Source: JACVRM01 sp046262315 (lineage in GTDB: Bacteria; Actinomycetota; Thermoleophilia; Gaiellales; Gaiellaceae). Taken from it: 25,685 nucleotides of DNA. Shown piece after piece: positions 23,504 to 25,685 of this stretch (the stretch's first letter is position 1; every line of letters starts with the position of its first letter). The notes beneath the pieces are model-generated. The model had not been told where the DNA came from, did no database searches, and saw only the letters and a list, made by a program, of their open reading frames with translations. The stretch spans positions 1 to 25,685 of the forward strand of contig JBHEMZ010000129.1 in assembly GCA_046262315.1 (NCBI GenBank), written 5' to 3'. The translations under genes were made by a program, and so were the position numbers.

Positions 23504-24052
23504 GTGCCCCGCCTGGCGACAACGGCGATCTGCGCCGCCCTCGTTGGGGTCGTCGCTGCGCTCGCGCTACTCGCCGCCGCCCCCGTCGCGCATGCCGCGG
23601 CCAAGCCGTGCTGGGAGCTCGTGCAAAACGACTGGACCGAAAACCGGCTCGGCGAAAGGACGTACGCGCCGAGCTGCTACGACGAGGCCATCCGCAAGCT
23701 GCCCAAGGACGTCGAGATCTACTCCGATGCGGCGGATGCGATCCTGGCGGCTCGCGACGAGGCGATCCGCAACAAGCAGAACCGCCAGCCGTCGGGTCGT
23801 GGCAACGGCGAGGGTGGCTCGGAGAATGGTGGCGGCTCGAGCCGCGGCGGGGACGACGGCGGACCGCTGGGTGGCCTCCTCAACGCGGGCCCGAGTGCCG
23901 TGGACGATGTGCCGCTACCGCTCCTTCTGCTCGGCGGGGTCGCGCTTCTGCTGATGGCGGCGGGTGGTGCGGGTCTCGTCTCGCGGCGCCTCCAGGGCCG
24001 GGGGATCCGCCCCGCGGACGCAGGTCCGGGCCCGGGCGACGGCTCCCTCTAG
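23504..24052 (+). CDS. Small secreted protein with C-terminal membrane anchor, unidentified
   Basis: 182 aa from GTG 23504. The signal peptide (residues 1-32, ending AHAAA) is followed by a short helical domain of about 60 residues with two Cys (KPCWELV; APSCYDEAIRKL), a Gly/Ser/Asn-rich linker (about 92-120), a TM helix at about 130-155 (LPLLLLGGVALLLMAAGG) and a basic tail. This is the plan of an outward-facing, C-terminally anchored protein. I do not recognise the domain. It is divergent from the O-antigen ligase gene. The start is uncertain; the ribosome site is weak. Confidence 0.7.
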   Translation: MPRLATTAICAALVGVVAALALLAAAPVAHAAAKPCWELVQNDWTENRLGERTYAPSCYDEAIRKLPKDVEIYSDAADAILAARDEAIRNKQNRQPSGRGNGEGGSENGGGSSRGGDDGGPLGGLLNAGPSAVDDVPLPLLLLGGVALLLMAAGGAGLVSRRLQGRGIRPADAGPGPGDGSL

Positions 24053-24163
24053 CCCCACGCGCCTCGCCGTCCGCCCCGGGCCCCACACTGTTGGTCCCGC
24101 TCGGCTGACGCCCCCGCGACGCCACCGGTGCGGCAGGCAAAATTCCGGTAGGGAGGTAACCCC

Positions 24164-25685
24164 GTGGCGTCCGTAGACGAAGCCCGCGTAACAGAGACCC
24201 TCGAAAATGCCGTCGCCGACGAGGCGGCGACCCTCGGCGTGCGCCGCTACTTCACGATCCAGGGGCGCGATCCGTTCGAGGAGGTCGAGTGGGAGACGCG
24301 CGACGCCTTCATCCCGGGCAAGGACAAGCCTGTCTTCGAGCAGAAGGGCGTCGAGTTCCCGAAGTTCTGGTCGCAGACGGCCACGAACATCGTCGCCCAG
24401 AAGTACTTCCGCGGCCGCATGACCTCCCCCGACCGCGAGCGCTCAGTCAAGCAGATGATCGGCCGCGTCGTCACGACAATCGGCGCCTGGGGCCGCGACG
24501 GCGGCTACTTCGCGAACGAGGAGGAGGCCGAGACCTTCGAGGCCGAGCTCAAGGCGATCCTCGTCAACCAGCTCGCCGCCTTCAACTCGCCCGTCTGGTT
24601 CAACGTCGGCTTCGAGGAGAAGCCGCAGTGCAGCGCCTGCATGCCGTACGACGCGCTCATCTCGACGCCAGAGGGCATGGTGCCGATCGGGGATCTTGTC
24701 GAGCGCGCGGAGATCGGTCGCGAGGTCTACGACGCCCTCGGGACGACCCGCGTCATTGCTGTCAAGGCGAACGGGCAGAAGCCCGTGTTTCGCGTGACGC
24801 TGCGCAACGGAAGCTATGTGGAAGCGACGGCTGATCACGTTGTCAAGGCCGTCGCCGAGCGGCGGACCAGCCCTCAGTGGTTGCGTGTCGACGAGCTACA
24901 GCCTGGCATGCGAATGCACCTGCACCCGCACCGCGCGAAGGTGGCGCAGCGCGCGCCCGTCGCCGTCGGCGCCGAGTCTGCGGCGGACGAGCTGCCGGAG
25001 ACGAACGACGAGCAGGTCGTCGAGGCGGCCGAGGCGGCACTCGCCGGCTGGCTCCAAGCGGATGGTTTCGTCGGTCAATACGAGACCGGAACGAACCGCT
25101 CGCTGACCGTCGAGTTCCAAGTCGCGAACGACTCGGAATACGACTGGGTCATTCGAAACCTCGATGTGGCCCTTCCGGACGTTCACCGGAACGTTTGCTC
25201 AGTCGAGCTCCAGGACTCCTCTCTCACGTATCGCAAGATCCGGCTCTACGGCGAGGTGCTCCGGGAGTTCGTAGAAAGGTGGAACCTTCTCGAGCGAGGC
25301 ACGAACATCCGCGTGCCCTCACGGCTCTGGACAGCGTCTCGCGACGAGATCTCGGCGTACCTCCGCAGCATCTTCCAGGCCGACGGTTACGTCTCCGTTC
25401 GGCGAGAGAACGGCTGCGAGAACGGCCGTGTCGCGTTCGCCGTCATCAGCGAGCGCTGGGCGGAGGACGTCCAGCTTCTCCTCAACGTGCTCGGCATCTA
25501 CTCGCGACGCCTGCGGAAGCGCGAGCGTCGGACCGACCGGCACGACCTTCACGAGGTCGTGATCGCGGTCGGGTCGGAGCGCGCCCGCTTCGCCGAGCTG
25601 GTCGGGTTCGTGAGCGAAAAGAAACAGCGCAAGCTCGTGGATTCGCTGACGCTTCGTGACATCAAGAGGTGTCCTGACCTCCGCG
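24164..25685 (+). CDS. nrdJ: Class II (adenosylcobalamin-dependent) ribonucleotide reductase, interrupted by an intein, 3' end outside the window
   Basis: The GTG start is preceded by GGGAGGT seven bases upstream. Residues 1-158 are the N-extein, with patterns typical of NrdJ: GRDPFEEVEWETRDAFI, FWSQTATNIVAQKYFRG, RVVTTIGAWGRDGGYF, AAFNSPVWFNVG, ending QCSA. At Cys159 the text switches to intein sequence instead of continuing with the family's CFIN-type segment. The enzyme reduces ribonucleotides to deoxyribonucleotides using coenzyme B12. The frame is open to the right edge; the intein end and C-extein lie beyond. No cobalamin riboswitch or NrdR box was seen in the 111 bases upstream. Confidence 0.92.
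   Translation, partial: MASVDEARVTETLENAVADEAATLGVRRYFTIQGRDPFEEVEWETRDAFIPGKDKPVFEQKGVEFPKFWSQTATNIVAQKYFRGRMTSPDRERSVKQMIGRVVTTIGAWGRDGGYFANEEEAETFEAELKAILVNQLAAFNSPVWFNVGFEEKPQCSACMPYDALISTPEGMVPIGDLVERAEIGREVYDALGTTRVIAVKANGQKPVFRVTLRNGSYVEATADHVVKAVAERRTSPQWLRVDELQPGMRMHLHPHRAKVAQRAPVAVGAESAADELPETNDEQVVEAAEAALAGWLQADGFVGQYETGTNRSLTVEFQVANDSEYDWVIRNLDVALPDVHRNVCSVELQDSSLTYRKIRLYGEVLREFVERWNLLERGTNIRVPSRLWTASRDEISAYLRSIFQADGYVSVRRENGCENGRVAFAVISERWAEDVQLLLNVLGIYSRRLRKRERRTDRHDLHEVVIAVGSERARFAELVGFVSEKKQRKLVDSLTLRDIKRCPDLR
24638..25685 (+). mobile_element. Intein with LAGLIDADG homing endonuclease inside nrdJ, 3' end outside the window
   Basis: The intein begins at Cys159 of the host protein. 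Block A is CMPYDALISTPEGMVPIGDL and block B is SYVEATADHVV with the TxxH motif (TADH), both splicing motifs. Two LAGLIDADG-type helices follow: LAGWLQADGFVG (host residue about 293) and IFQADGYVS (about 403). The catalytic Asp is present in both, so the endonuclease may still be active. Third codon positions contain clearly more A/T (ATT, TTT, GAA, CAA, CTA, TAT) than the extein, a sign of foreign origin. The C-terminal His-Asn is outside the window. Confidence 0.9.

Noticed and set aside
24053..24163. Cobalamin riboswitch or NrdR boxes before nrdJ
   Set aside because: The gap is only 111 bases and shows neither a B12-box-like sequence nor a pair of NrdR-type palindromes.
1..25685. CRISPR array, insertion sequence or attachment site
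   Set aside because: No regularly spaced direct repeats, no transposase or integrase frame, and no duplicated end of tRNA-Thr were seen on reading both strands.

Overview
The window is very GC-rich, uses many GTG and TTG starts, and carries a class II (B12-dependent) ribonucleotide reductase, a SARP/BTAD-type regulator and tightly packed operons. These traits point to an actinobacterium, most plausibly class Thermoleophilia (Gaiellales/Solirubrobacterales-like). The lineage is an inference from gene content and composition.

Positions 1-9894 (+) hold the distal half of an extracellular/cytoplasmic contractile injection system (eCIS; Afp/PVC/Streptomyces CIS class). In order: a proline-rich DUF4157 (eCIS-core) protein cut by the left edge, a gp19-like tail tube protein, a LysM hub/adaptor, a VgrG-like spike, a PAAR-like tip, a gp25-like wedge protein, a baseplate J-like protein and a tail protein I-like protein. 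The last baseplate gene overlaps by 4 nt a membrane protein with two zinc ribbons, one TM helix and a discoidin/glycan-binding-like outer domain. A lipoprotein follows. Sheath, main tube, ATPase and tape-measure genes are not in the window and would be expected to the left.

Positions 9895-14209 are rearranged. A 999-aa STAND-ATPase/SARP regulator (minus strand) sits between the wrecks of a second copy of the two accessory genes. On its left is a frameshifted fragment matching the C-terminus of the zinc-ribbon/discoidin protein. On its right is a paralogue of the lipoprotein broken by a single in-frame TAG, followed by another multiply frameshifted gene. The simplest reading is that the accessory pair was duplicated, interrupted by the regulator, and is now decaying.

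Positions 14210-19066 (all minus) are mostly housekeeping: a small conserved protein, tRNA-Thr(CGT), a single-domain response regulator, a secreted RTX-repeat protein, DNA polymerase III delta' (holB) overlapping thymidylate kinase (tmk), and a beta-propeller lipoprotein.

Positions 19067-24052 are surface-related: a divergent promoter region with two copies of the same palindrome, an overlapping methyltransferase/sugar-nucleotide epimerase pair, a membrane-anchored LytR_C protein, an O-antigen-ligase/TPR membrane protein (minus), and a small secreted, membrane-anchored protein. The window ends inside nrdJ, interrupted just before a conserved cysteine by an intein with two LAGLIDADG motifs.
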